Positions 9,841 through 21,760 of a DNA stretch of 64,000 nt are shown here, one piece after another. The notes under the pieces are model-generated. The model worked only from the letters and a program-made list of their open reading frames with translations. It had not been told where the DNA came from and ran no database searches. Each line of letters opens with the position of its first letter. Position 1 is the first letter of the stretch. The stretch is from Pampus argenteus (taxonomy: Eukaryota; Chordata; Actinopteri; Scombriformes; Stromateidae), in NCBI GenBank assembly GCA_036937835.1, contig CM072879.1:20411501-20475500 (forward strand). The letters run 5' to 3'. Position numbers and translations under genes: made by a program.

Positions 9841-12434
9841 CACTAACAGTGAGGCTGAAGCACAGAAGCTAATAAGGGTCACAGAGGCTACGTGTTTTAT
9901 TCCTGTTTTCAGTTTTATTATTATATTTGCATTTTATTTGTAATTTAAATGACTGCATTTGTTTGGTCGTATTATCAGCTTGTATGAAACTTATATGAAA
10001 AGTGCTGCACTAATAATGCTTGACTGATTGATTACCATGAAGATATTGATTTTCAGTGTTGCTGAAAACTAAAACACAAGCTGTTGAGATGTTTTGATTT
10101 CACAGCTAAATAAATCAGATAAGCGTCTCTCTGAGCTTGATTGATCTACCTTGTTGTGATTGGTTTATCACTAACTAATCAGCTGTGGGGGGCGGGGGCA
10201 AAGGAGAGCAGCCTGAATACAATTGAATGTGGGAATCTTCTGCCTGTTAGAACTGTTGAACCAACTTATTGATTATTGAAAACATGATCAATGAATGACC
10301 ATGTTTCTCCTGTCAGATGTTTGTCCTCGTCGCCCTTCATAACAACCTCATTAGTTCGTTCGCAGCTAATTAGTTTGAAACAAGCTGATTATTTGTCTGG
10401 CTGGACGCCTGCTGGCTGCCGGCGTTTTATACTGAAACACCATGACAACAAAAACACACCGATGCTGATTGTGTGTGTGTCAGACAGCATGCGTTAACCC
10501 TTTCAGTCCTGTAGAGGATGCAGTGTTCAGTCTTTATGCTCCACATATCTCAACAAACTTATTAAACCAAATTAGAGGCTGTAACTTTTATTCTCATGTT
10601 TTATTGCTCTCCTATTTTAGCTTATTTCTATTTCCAATTTAACTCTTTTTGATTGTATTTAAATGTATTTTTATGTTGCCTTTATTTCTTTTACATTGTG
10701 TCACAATATTCTGAAGCCTTTTATGTTTTACTTGAAGCCTTGTTATTGAAATGTGCTATAGACATAAACTATGCAGGGAGAATTTAATCAGGCATTATGT
10801 GCACAATCATAGTTTTTTAAAATACATGTTTCAAAATGACTTAATGGCACAAAAGGCTCTTATTTTCTGCAGCTGTAGAAAGAGTCACCAAGTATTCATG
10901 ATTTATTCTCTGTGACTGCAGAGGGCCACCATTTGAGGTAAGTTAAAGCACGTGTCGAGAGAATATATAGTATATTAGACCTCAGTAGACTGAATAGTCA
11001 AACTGACAGATCCTGCTTGCTCTAGATGTAGGGAGAGGAGGGTACATGAAGCAAGTCTTCTGTTGTGCATCAGTCCAGCTTTTCAAGGACATCTTGCAAA
11101 CGCAAACTTGATAAGTGACATTTGATTCCTTCATCATTGTACTACCAAGATGTGGGTATCCTGTTGATTTCTCCCTTTGATCCTCCCCCTCATGTGGATG
11201 ACCCGCCCCACCTGGTGACCACTGCTTTGATCTCACTGTATAAAATGCTTCCATTTCATTTGCTTCATGTGCCAGCACAGCAAACTCTGTCAGACTGGAT
11301 GCAGTTCTGATCATAGACTATGGAGGACCATGTCAAATCATTTTTAAATCAATAAAATATTTTTTAAATCAAAAATTTGTGTCAAACTATTGATTTCTTT
11401 AGAAGGCAGTCTTGTAATAATCAGGATAATGTGCAATTTAATAATGATCCTCCTTCTTTTCGACAATTGACAGTGCTCATGTACTCTTGTTCCTGCCCAG
11501 TTAGCGTTAATGTTGGCAAGTCATGGCTGACTTTGTTTGTTTGTGAGAGTTGACATTAATTCAATTAATTTGGTCTTGCTGGGTTATTCATAGATGTTTC
11601 CTCTTCCATCTGTCAGTGGTTACAGTCTGAAGCAGCTGATGTTTGACTTCCTGTAAACAAAAAGAGGTTTATTATTAATATGTGTGAATAAAGCTGCACG
11701 TCTCACGTGTTCGTCCACTCAGAACCTCGTTAGAGTGTTTTCGGATTCTGAGACTTCAACTCCTCAGCACATTAAGCTTATTTCCATGCTGGCTTTTAGT
11801 GCTTTCCTTTACAGAAATCTTCATCTTCTAGTGTTCATTTCTTTCATTGCATTTCAACTCATTTCAGTCCTTAACTTTGTTTCATTCTTCCTCCTTTTAG
11901 TTTGTTTCAGAGCACTCTGAACATGCTCACTCTTCCAGTAGTTCAGCTTCAACTCTGATTGACACTCCGAGTCATTTCGTGCCTACATTTCAACTGATTT
12001 CAGACAGAACATTTAAAACGAACACAACATTTTAAGTGACACTAAAAATCCTTTCAGAGTTTTGAGACATTGTGAGGCTTCAGCTCCTCGCGGTATGTTT
12101 TAGGTCTTTTCCATGCCTACACTTCAATTCCTTTCAATTCAGATACTTTCTTTCACAAACTTTCAGCTATTCCGTCCTATAGTGCAAACTCTTTAAACTG
12201 CATGAAATTAATTTAATTTATTTAAACAAGTAGTAATTCATGTAATTTATCAGAATATCAAGATTAAATGAAAACTCTTCAAGGAGCCAGTAAGTTAGAC
12301 ATCGAAGAGTTTTATCTGAATGTCTAGATTAAGTAATGTTTATGTTTTTCTCAAATTTTATGTTATGATGTAAAATGTAGAAAACATTCATACAGTTTAA
12401 AGGTAATAAATTCTGTAACTGGAGGAATCTTAAA

Positions 12435-12575
12435 TGATGAGATGAGATGAGATGAGATGAGATGAGATGAGATGAGATGAGATTCAACTTTATTGTCATT
12501 GTGCAGAGTACAAGTACAGAGACAACGAAATGCAGTTAGCATCCATCCAGAAGTGCAAATGTACACTATAAATAG
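12435..12575 (-). mobile_element. LINE 3' terminus with (TCATC)n tail
   Basis: On the minus strand the end reads TGCATTTCGTTGTCTCTGTA, CAATGACAATAAAGTTGAAT and then about nine TCATC units. CAATGACAATAAAGTTGAAT followed by a short tandem tail is typical of the 3' end of fish L2/CR1-like LINEs. The copy is strongly 5'-truncated and non-coding. Confidence 0.7.
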
Positions 12576-12686
12576 GAGTATAAAGAGCAAGTATGGGAAG
12601 TACACTAGATGAGTGCGAGTGCAATATGACAGTGAAACAGTATACAAAAATACACTGTTTTATAATGATACAACGAAACTGTCACA

Positions 12687-13180
12687 GTCTGCCCCCCTTT
12701 CACCTACCTCTAAGTAATTTTCCATTCCCTCTCCACTCACCTGCCAGCCACGCCCCCCTCATCAGACCTACTCCCCTCACCTGCTTCCCATCACCAATCA
12801 AGCTAGGATTTAAGCTCTCCCTGCTCACTCACTCTCTGCCAGATTGTTCTAGATGCTCCTGCAAGACTTTCCAGCACTCTTCTTCGGATTGATCTCCCGC
12901 TGCCGACTTTGCCTGCCTTGGACCAACCTGTTTGCTGTACTCCCGGTAACCGACCCTGCCTTCTGTCTTCGACCACGAGCTTCTGATCTCTCTGGATTCT
13001 GCCAGCTGGTGTTGGCCCAGCTACTGGTGGCTTGCTCCTGGTACGTCTGCCTCAACTCCTGCCTACCTGCTTGCTGGACTGGTGTTCCTAGCCTAAGGCC
13101 CCGGACTTTCCCTGTGCCCAGAGAGACTGATTCCTGCGTGTGCTGCATTTGGGTTCTAATTACACCCGTTACAGAAACAT
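12687..13180 (+). repeat. Pyrimidine-rich interspersed module with promoter-like head
   Basis: A C-rich block starts at CAGTCTGCCCCCC and contains CACCAATCAAG followed by GGATTTAAGCTCTCCCTGC (CCAAT plus weak TATA-like spacing). It continues through a Cys/Leu-rich open stretch with CTGGTACGTCTGCCTCAACT and ends near CTGCATTTGGGTTC. I recognise this wording as a recurrent fish repeat rather than a gene. The 167-codon open frame over it lacks any domain. A solo-LTR-like or composite non-autonomous origin is possible but unproven. Confidence 0.5.
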
Positions 13181-14424
13181 TTTATGAGAACAAACATCAA
13201 CACAGACTCTTTTTCCCAGGATGCACTCTGGTGCTATTTGTGTCCCAGAATGTACACCACACCTCGATCACTGAAACTGTGAATCATACATGCGTCACTT
13301 TTCCTTGTGTCTCAGTGGAGAGATGCGAATCAGAAATAGAAGCAGAGAGAGTTTGATTGTGACTCACTTCTTTTTCTTCTTGAGCAGCAGAAAATGACTT
13401 CTACTTGCTGATAATGAAGAGAGATGATGAACAGAGAGATGGATGAGTTTTTAGTTTCAAGTTGAAGATAAATATGTCTGCAAATTATAATTATTTTCAT
13501 GACTGAATTATGTTTTAATTTTTTTCTTGATTAATTGGTTAACTGTGAAAAATGGCCTGAGAGTCCACGAGGATGTCTTAAGATGTTTTCTTTTGTCAAC
13601 AGTCCAAAACCCAAAGATATTTGTAATTTACATAGATAATTAAGTTTATTATCATGTATGACATGTAAAAGCTTCAAATCCTCACATTTGAAAAACTGAA
13701 ACCAGCTTGTTTGCTTAAAATATTAATTAAATTAATTATTATTAATTAAAACTCATGAAACTGAGAGAAAAATCATGTTTTTGTAAACTGGGACCAAATA
13801 ATATTTGATGTTTTTACTTGATAACTGACATGAGCCCAGAGTCATGTGACATAAACAAATTTATGCATATGATTTTTTATTTTTTTTTACATTTTTCACA
13901 TAACCCAATTGTTCGTCCTTGTGTTGCTTAGTTTAAAAAAAAATGTAATTATAAATATATAGAAGAATGCAACAGTGTTAAAAGAAATATTTTAATATTT
14001 AATGTTTGTCATATATCATGTATCTCTAGATCATATCAATGAAACTCCAGAGATGCTGCAGTGTTTCAGCTGCAGGCAGAACGTGCTTCATTGTTTCTCT
14101 CAGATATTGATCAGACTGCCTGAGAACAAACTCGTAAATAGCTTCCATTAATTCAACTTGTTTTTTTTAGTGCAGTCTGTCCGTTCCAGACGAGGCCGAG
14201 GGAAGCCCTGCATTATCGATTCAGCATAAAAGAGTCCCACCAGGGTTAGAGGGAGAGTCCACAGCATGCAGCATGTCTGATGTGACCTCTGGGAAGGACA
14301 AAGGATGCTCTCTGTCTCCTCTGGCCTTTGTCTTTATTTTAATAATTTCTCTCTTATCAAACCCTATTCAACACACTTCATTAACAACAAACTAACTAAC
14401 TTAGAGAGATTAGTTTTCATTTCG
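13181..14424. other. AT-rich intergenic stretch
   Basis: No gene is recognised. Several TTAATTAA-type palindromic AT patches lie near 13720-13760, and a unique-looking segment lies at 14040-14300. Confidence 0.5.
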
Positions 14425-15400
14425 GATACACAAATCTGTTTTCAGCTTTTGGACTTTTTCTCTCATCTTTGATTTCTGCTGAAATATTGGATCATTTGAA
14501 CATTTATTGAAATGAAACCATGTGAGAAGTTTAGAGGTAAAAATCACTATTTGGTGGAGCTGTTAACAACTCATAGACATCTGAAATGTGACCCGACTAC
14601 ACACTGCTTTTAGTAAGACGTCAACAGACTAAAAGGTTGAAACCACTGGTTTCATCTTTAACAATGTGTTGGATTTTAAAAGCTTCTTATATTATCCATT
14701 GAGTCAAATCTGCATCTGAACAGTAACTAAAGCTGTCAGATAAATGTAGTGGAGTAGAAAGTACTAGATGTACCTCTGACATGTAGAAAGTACTAGATTT
14801 ACCTCTGACATGTAGAAAGTACTAGATGTACCTCTGACATGTAGAAAGTACTAGATGTACCTCTGACATGTAGAAAGTACTAGATGTACCTCTGACATGT
14901 AGAAAGTACTAGATGTACCTCTGACAGGTAGAAAGTACTAGATGTACCTCTGACATGTAGAAAGTACTAGATTTACCTCTGACGTGTAGAAAGTACTAGA
15001 TGTACCTCTGACGTGTAGAGAGTACTAGATTTACCTCTGACGTGTAGAAAGTACTAGATGTACCTCTGACAGGTAGAAAGTACTAGATGTACCTCTGACA
15101 TGTAGAAAGTACTAGATTTACCTCTGACAGGTAGAAAGTACTAGATGTACCTCTGACGTGTAGAGAGTACTAGATTTACCTCTGACGTGTAGAAAGTACT
15201 AGATGTACCTCTGACGTGTAGAAAGTACTAGATTTACCTCTGACATGTAGAAAGTACTAGATGTACCTCTGACATGTAGAAAGTACTAGATTTACCTCTG
15301 ACATGTAGAAAGTACTAGATGTACCTCTGACATGTAGTAGAGTGAAGTATGAAGTAGTATCACATGGAAATAATCAAGTAAAGTACAAGTACCTCTGCAG
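14425..15400 (+). mobile_element. hAT-like non-autonomous element copy interrupted by a minisatellite
   Basis: Positions 14425-14735 are nearly identical to 59194-59494 (shared GATACACAAATCTGTTTTCA, GTGACCCGACTACACACTGC, AAGCTTCTTATATTATCCAT). The 59-kb copy is preceded by CAGTGGTTCCCAACC, a terminus typical of hAT-derived elements, and continues with AGTGGAGTGGAAGTATAAAG. Here the same continuation reappears after 20 tandem 29-bp units (AGTAGAGTGAAGTATGAAGT at about 15336), so the tandem array was born inside the element. Confidence 0.7.
14754..15333. repeat. 29-bp minisatellite, 20 copies
   Basis: The unit is GTAGAAAGTACTAGATGTAC plus CTCTGACAT, exactly 29 bp, repeated head to tail for 580 bp. 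Variants are confined to a few sites: GATG/GATT, GACATG/GACAGG/GACGTG, and GTAGAAAG/GTAGAGAG. Variant units recur in ordered blocks, as expected from unequal exchange. There are no spacers, so it is not a CRISPR array. Confidence 0.95.
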
Positions 15401-16084
15401 TAAATGTTCTCCCATCCTGCTTTCAGGTGTTCCAGTTCTAATGAAGTCCTCTCTATCCTTCACCCTCCTCTGTCTCTCTCTCCCCAGACTCCATCCCTCA
15501 TTTCACCTTCACACCTCTCATATTTCTCTCTTCCATGTTTTCCTCCTTTCTTTGCCTGTTCTTATCTTTGTCTTTATATATTTTTCCTCCCTCCTCTCAC
15601 TCTCTCCTCTTCCCCTCAGTCCTGCAGTTAATTTACATTCAGTTTGTGTTTCGGGTAAATTGAATGTGTCTGTCCATTACGCAGAGTGTCAAGCAGCGAA
15701 TTGATGAGGCTACAAACCAATTACAGCTCACAGACGGGCCATGAGATGTCCGTCTGCCTGTCTGTCCTTCTCTCCATCTCTCCATCTTTTTATTTACACT
15801 TTAACATTTCTCTAAAACTGTTCTACATCTGTGTTAATTATCAGTTTGTTATAATCAAACATGATTCAGAAAGAAATTAAATTTGAAGTCAAACAGAAAA
15901 TAAAGAAAGAAAGAACGAGCTGAAGGTGGAGGGAAGAGGGGAGGTTGAAAGATAAATGAAGAAATGGAGAAGAGGAGGAGGCCAATGATGTAACGTAGGA
16001 TTTCTGCAAGCATGTTTTTTTTTGTTTTTTTTCTGTCCTCTTGCATCTTTCATACATTTGGCTTCTCTGCATTGTAACCCAGTT

Positions 16085-16159
<75 letters not shown>

Positions 16160-16704
16160 CACACACACACACATGCTCTTTCTCTCACACACACACATGC
16201 ATTGTGCTGAGGCTGCATACATCAGTAACACTTCATATCAAACATCTGCCTCCCATGTGTGAGATTTGTGTCTGTGTTTATGTTTCCTGCATATAGCATG
16301 TTTGTGTGTGTGTGTGAGGTCATGCATAATTAATGACTAGAAAGTGTTGATTTTTCAGAGAAACAGACACATACTCAGCATGTTGTTTTCTTCACTGTGA
16401 AGTCAGACTGCAGATAATATCAATAGAAACTCAGCAGCATTTTCACGTTTTATGTTTTTATTGTTTTGTTAAGTGATATGAATGAATTGCTCTGTGTGAA
16501 AAAAGTCTTCACAGGATTAGGTGAAAGATGGACAATAAGACTAATGACTGTTTGAACACTGGATTGAGGTGAAGTTTAGTCCAGTACTTCATCAGATCAT
16601 GTTGGAAAATACTAGAATAATGTGTAGCTCTTTATTGGGGGTTATGAATAAAAACCAAAACCATAAACCATATCAGTTCAATATATAGTAATATACTGAG
16701 CAAT
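15401..16704. other. Intergenic stretch without a recognisable gene
   Basis: Pyrimidine-rich from 15440 to 15620. A unique-looking segment at 15640-15740 may be a conserved non-coding element (see findings). A CT/CA microsatellite is listed separately. No exon is supported. Confidence 0.5.
16082..16198. repeat. (CT)n(CA)n compound microsatellite
   Basis: TCTCTCTCTC is followed by about 70 bp of CA with one CG interruption, then a short unique link and a second CA run. Simple repeat. Confidence 0.9.
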
Positions 16705-17330
16705 ATACTTTTTATTTGTATAGCCCAATATTATGAAGTAACCTCGGGGGGCTTTACAATCACAACATCCTCTGTTCTCAGATCCTCGATTTAGATCAGA
16801 AAAACAAGGTAAACAATCTTAGACAGTTCAGGAAAAGGAGAATCACAGACAAATGACAGAAACAGGATGATAAAACTATAGACTGATTTATAACACAGTC
16901 AAAAAGCTCCTCGGTGGCCAGGTCCCAGGTGTGGATGGCTGTAGTGGATGGCATGCCTCTTCGCATGGAGGTGAGGGACACAGCCTGTGGACTCACAAAC
17001 TAGGGTGGTGGTTTCCATTTTTGAGGGTGTGCTCTAACTATCAGGGGATCACACTACACAGCCTCCTGGGGAAACCGTACATCCTTGCTGTGGAACAATG
17101 AAGCAGCTTTCCACCCTCGTGGGGATGCTCAAGGTTCTCTCTCTTCCTATGAACACACCTTCCTCCTGTCCTTCTTCGACCAAAAGTCAAATTTCGGGCC
17201 TCAACTGATCTTCCTATGGAAGTCAAATGATTTGATTCCCATGTTTGATTTGGCAAAAGTTTTACATCGGATGCCCTTCCTGACACAACCCTCTGTATTT
17301 ATCTGGGCTTAGGACCCGCACAAAAATAAA
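16705..17330. repeat. Patchwork of decayed fish repeats including an RT-like scrap
   Basis: The left part has TTTTATTTGTATAGCCCAAT and GGGGGGCTTTACAATC, as in the head of the 2176 repeat family. At about 17036-17080 the plus strand encodes NYQGITLHSLLGK, a motif of RTE-like LINE reverse transcriptases (NYRGITLLS..GK), without flanking RT sequence in frame. The right part (17255-17325) contains CATCGGATGCCCTTCCTGAC and ATCTGGGCTTAGGACC, a recurrent fish repeat end. All parts are degenerate. Confidence 0.55.
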
Positions 17331-17535
17331 AAACAAAAAAAACACTGGCTTGTGCCTACTTGTGGCTACAATTTGATCAGTGCATAAAATGATGATCATT
17401 CACTGCAGCCCAAGTTAACATATTTAAATTATTTGTTTTGTCTGAGCAACATGTTGAGAGAAACAAGTAAATATTCATATGTGAGAAGCTGCTACCAGAG
17501 ACGATTTTACATTTTTGCATTAAAAAGTGACTTCT

Positions 17536-17580
<45 letters not shown>

Positions 17581-18309
17581 TCAAAGGGTACAGTTTGTGT
17601 TTGCATGCATGAATGTTTATGTGCTGGTTAATACTGAAGAAATAGAAAATCATCAACATTGCAGCGAATCAACTGTTTGAACTCATTTCAGTCTTTCAGC
17701 TCTTTGTTTACCTCCTGAGCTCAAACACACTGTAATAATTGACATCATTGGACTTCAACACACTCTCATGCTTATTTCTCTTTGTGCTGCTTCTCTTCCC
17801 TTCACATCATTCAGCAACATGATTACCATCTGCACTTAATGCATTGTTTTCAACTTGTTCCTTAAAAACAATATGTGACAATGATAATGAAGTGATTCAT
17901 TATCTGAGGAAATAATTGCTTTCAGAGCTGCATAGTGCAGCATATTCTCTGTTCCTGACATTTAAATGTAAAGTAGGTAGATTGACAAACAATAAATGAA
18001 GACATGAATAACAAGTAGCTTCATTATCATCTTATTTTCTTTTTGAAAGTAGTAGAGAAACGCTATAGACAGTCTCTCTGAACATTTACCGCGTCTTACA
18101 CACCTGTCCAGCTGCTGCGTGAAGTGTGGTGTGAGGGCCTTTTCAAAGCTGTTCCACGGTCTGACAAACAGTCACAATAAACTTATGTCCTGCCGCGATC
18201 AATGCTTTGATCACTGCTCCATTTTTAGCAATGCTTCTTCTGGTCTGATCTGTCAGTATGATGTTTTGGTTGTACACTACCTGCTCAGCAGCAAACAACT
18301 AACAGACAC
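17331..18309. other. AT-rich stretch with (AAT)n tract
   Basis: An (ATA)n tract of about 40 bp lies at 17538-17580. The remainder is AT-rich with no gene. The 84-codon open frame at 18119-18373 shows no domain and overlaps a repeat. Confidence 0.5.
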
Positions 18310-18500
18310 AGTTACTGTAGACCAGCTGGTGAACATAGTGGAGCATTTAGATGTTTCCCTCAGGAGTTGGTAGAGAGCAGAAACACTAACAGAGAGTGAA
18401 TATTGAACTTAGATTCACCAGCTGGACACAAACACGACTCCACATGATGATGATGTTGCTGTGTAAGTGCTGGATGTGGAAATAAGTTCAGCATATACAG
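18310..18500. repeat. Interspersed repeat fragment
   Basis: The segment around GTGGAGCATTTAGATG, CTCAGGAGTTGGTAGAGA and CACCAGCTGGACACAAACAC reads like a recurrent non-coding fish repeat that I recognise only by its wording. Its class is unknown. Confidence 0.4.
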
Positions 18501-18559
18501 CACAATGCAGCTGTTTGCACAACCTGGACACTTGAACATCACCATGGTGTTATACTGTT

Positions 18560-18790
18560 GTTGTTTTTCTATTTCATTGTATATACTTTGTCTTAAATTT
18601 AAATTTGGCTTTACTTTTATATTTTATGGTTTATATATACATATGTATATATATATTTTATTTTATTTTTTATTCTATATTTTATTCTATATTTGGATAT
18701 TGGGCTGCTCCAGGACCAGGGAAACCAATTTCGTTGCATCCCATGTTTACATGTGTTGTAATGACAAATAAAAATCCTTGAATCCTTGAA
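18560..18790 (+). mobile_element. LINE 3' terminus
   Basis: The end reads CCAATTTCGTTGCATCCCAT, GTAATGACAAATAAAAATCC and then TTGAATCCTTGAA. A 'TTCGTTG...TGACAATAAA + short tandem tail' arrangement is the 3' end signature of fish L2-like LINEs. It is upstream-truncated with no coding remnant. Confidence 0.65.
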
Positions 18791-19717
18791 TATCAACTTA
18801 AAAGATATGACTTAAGAGATATTAATTATTTAAAAACAGAAGGTTTAATGAGTCACACATGTATCTGGGCTGCAGGTTTCAGAGACCGCCTGACTGACAG
18901 CATACAGCTGAGCTCAGTTATAAACCAGCTGGTTGGTGGATCATGTGTTGATGAATTCCTGCTGTTCAGATGATGGGCTGGGATCCAATGATGCAAAGCA
19001 GAAGAACCACAAAGTGAATGCATGATGACACGATGGGTGAAGTGACCTCCCAATATGCACTGCTGCTCCGCGACTGGGCATTCGTTTTAGATGGAAGGTA
19101 ATCCAGCTCTTTTCCAGAAAAATATACTAGACAGATCTGCATTTATGTATATATATCAGGAAGTGGCTGCAGCAGCTGTTCTTCTTGTTATAACATCAGT
19201 GTTACTAAATATTTAAAGCTACTGATAATTTTGGAGGTTCACTTCCTGTTTACATAGTTAGTTGCTTTTTATTGGACGGTAACACAGATAAAATAAACTG
19301 TTATTCTACACTGTTTTAGAAATTGAGCAGCTGACAGAAAAAGACACAACAATGCTGAGATAGACAAAGCTAATGTTCTGTGATTACTACGATACATCTA
19401 CTTATTTTGTAGCTATGATGAGCTGTGCTATGATTTTAATGGCCTGGCTCACTTGGCATCAAATTAGGCTGTATGTGGCCCCTGAACTAAAATAAGTTTG
19501 ACATTCCTGCTTTAAATGAACAAATGTATGTTTTTTTTCTTTTTATTCGAATCACAATGTTGAAGCTGTTTATTGTGTTTTTGCTGTAAAAAGTAATTTT
19601 GGTCAAATCAGCAGCTTTTAGTTTTTATTCCAGTCACAGGATGTAAAGCTGCTGTGGATCAGTTTGTTTCCTGCAAGACAAGAGCAGAGAGGAGCTGAAC
19701 ATGTTCCACAAAAGGAG
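18791..19717. other. Intergenic stretch without a recognisable gene
   Basis: Mixed AT-rich sequence. No exon or repeat is recognised. Confidence 0.45.
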
Positions 19718-20174
19718 GTAGGAGGAGGAGAAGGAGAAAGAGGAAGAGGAAGAAAGGGAAGAAGAGAAGGAAGAGAAGAGAAGGAGGAGTAAAGAAAAGA
19801 GGAGGAGGCAGAGCAGGAGAAGGAGAAGGAGGAGGAGAAGGAGGAGGAGAAGGAGGAGGAGGAGGAGGAGGAGGAGGAGGAGGAGGAGGAGGAGGAGGAG
19901 GAGGAAGAGGAAGAGGAAGATGAAGAGGAGAGAAGGAGGAGTAAAGAAAAGTGGAGGAAGATGCAGAGGAGGAGGAGGCAGAGCAGGAGAAGGAGGAGGA
20001 GAAGGAGAAAGAGGAAGAGGAAGAGGAGGAGGAGGAGAAGGAGAAGGAGAAGGAGGAGGAGGAGGAGGAGGAAGAGGAAGAGGAAGAGGAAGAGGTGGAA
20101 GAAGAGGAAGAGGAGTAAGGGAAAGAGACAGAGGAAGAGGACAAAGAGGAGAAGGAGGAGGAGGAGGAGGAGGA
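19718..20174. repeat. 460-bp polypurine (GGA/GAA) tract
   Basis: The plus strand is almost pure A/G with long GGA runs (for example 19850-19905) and hardly any pyrimidines. An internal duplication is visible: GAGAAGGAGGAGTAAAGAAA occurs at about 19780 and 19931, and GAGGAGGCAGAGCAGGAGAA at about 19802 and 19973. The tract creates spurious open frames in several frames (Ser-, Leu- or Pro-rich on minus, Arg/Gly-rich on plus), which I do not annotate as genes. Confidence 0.93.
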
Positions 20175-21580
20175 ACGGGAACACACAGCAAACAAAATGG
20201 ATTGAGTTGAGTGTGAAATGACTTTCATAGCTCCGGTTGTGCTGCATTGATTCAGGTGAGACATGATACAACATCTCTTCAGCTGCAGCAGTGACTCCAT
20301 TAATTGACTGTTTGTCAATTATTTTGATAATCAACTCATTTTTTTCTAAATTCAAGCTTGTTAGATGTGAACATTTTATATTACTGTCTCTATGACAGTA
20401 ATTGGCTTGTGTCTTGGAGTTTGGAAAACACTGATGCACGGTGTTTCTGACATTTTATAGATCAAACAACTAAACGATCAAAGGAGAAAACTATCATCTG
20501 TCTGTTGTGGGTGAAACTTAAACTTTTGTCTTTGACTATAGTGGAAGCTGCAGTTATTGGAGCTGTTGGGTGAATCAAACTGAAAACAGTTTGGTATTAA
20601 CATCACTGTTTCAGTGTCTCTGAAACCTGACATTCACCAGACTGCAGGGAGAATCTGCAGCTTTCATCTCGTGCAGGAATATTAAAGTATTTCTGCAGTG
20701 ATCAAACATACTCAGAGTCAGTCAGTGTGTCAGAAAAGCAGCTTTATTTTTTAGTTTTCTTCAGTGACAAACATCAGTGTTTGTTCTGGTCTAATAGGCT
20801 GAAAAATGTCTTCATACACAACAAACTGCCCTCTTTCTGTATATTTTATTGTCTTTATAATTATTTGCAGAAAAAATAATAAACTTATTAAAGGATTATA
20901 ACTTATTTATATTCTTTACATAACAAAATATTGTTTATAGAGCTCCAGCAGTAATGTTACAATATAAACTCAATAATATCTGCCTGGAATCAAATGCAAA
21001 ACACTGAGGCAAGAACACTTCTGTCACTGACACTCTTCTTCTCCACAAAGCAAATGTTAAATCAAGTAGTTCAAATAAATAAGAATAAATATTTTAATTA
21101 GATTTAGGACCTCTGTTATTTAATAAGATTCCTCTGTTTCCTTTAATGAGCTCAAAGTTTAGACACCTGTTCCTGTTTTTGTAGCTGCTGTTGTTTTATA
21201 TGTTGTTTTTTTCTGTTCATATTTAGTTTTATTGTATGCCCTTTATCTTCTTGATATTTGTTCTATCTCAGTTTTTCTGTTTCTGTCTGCAGCTCCTATT
21301 TGTGTCGTTCTATCTACATATTCCTTCAGTTAATTCCTGCTCCGTTCCTCCATGCTTCTGTCGATCCCTGGAGTGTGGCTCAAAGCTTTAAAGACTCAAA
21401 TCTTGGTCCTAATCTACTACAAAGCTGCTGTTAAAGTCGAGAGAAGTGTGTGTTCAGCAGGAGCTCTGCAACCATGACTAACCAGACTTCATTTATTCTG
21501 CTATCAGAGGAGTTTAAAATGTCACATAAAATTAGACAGAAGGAGATGGAGCACATGATGGGTGACAGAGGTCTTACTCT
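20175..21580. other. Intergenic stretch without a recognisable gene
   Basis: Mixed AT-rich sequence with no coding or RNA gene signal that I can support. Confidence 0.5.
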
Positions 21581-21760
21581 CTTTAACTTCCGGAGGAAGT
21601 AGAGATGCTGCTGGGCTTTCTTGGCTAGTCATACAGTGTTATAAGTCCACACCCACAGCAGGATCTTTAATGCTCAGTGGGTTTGTTGGTTATAAGCTCT
21701 CCAGAGGTCAATAACAATCTTGCTGACTTCTTTGGCACATGTATGATGGTGTTCGTTGAG
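21581..21760 (-). pseudogene. Short LINE ORF2 fragment
   Basis: The minus strand encodes LAKKAQQHLYFLRKLKRV, the conserved 'KAqQRLyFLRkLr' segment downstream of the RT core in L2/Rex1-like LINEs, preceded by a stop. Further upstream is a KIVIDL-like patch (compare K.KEIVIDFR). The intervening part of the LINE protein is missing, so this is a rearranged scrap. Confidence 0.65.

Larger units (their letters stand above)
7743..12434. other. Intergenic stretch without a recognisable gene
   Basis: Nearly 4.7 kb with no coding exon that I can support. It contains a (CATC)n-like tract (8514-8585), the relative of the 430-790 block (9480-9840), and a segment at 11130-11360 with a TATAAAA at about 11239 and an AATAAA about 110 bp later (see findings). 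The rest is AT-rich unique-looking sequence. Confidence 0.5.

Noticed and set aside
11122..11314. Coding exon on either strand in the overlapping 110- and 62-codon frames
   Set aside because: No recognisable domain, and no donor or acceptor pair fits; the TATA-to-AATAAA reading is more economical.
12853..13356. 167-codon plus-strand open frame
   Set aside because: It lies over a recurrent fish repeat, has no domain or splice context, and an equally open 99-codon frame runs on the other strand.
14754..15333. CRISPR-like array of 29-bp repeats
   Set aside because: Units are directly head to tail without spacers, the genome is vertebrate, and the unit derives from flanking transposon sequence.
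19618..20439. A 273-codon minus-strand open frame (and overlapping 219- and 185-codon frames)
   Set aside because: It is generated by the polypurine tract; the peptide is runs of Leu, Ser or Pro with no domain, and several overlapping frames are open.
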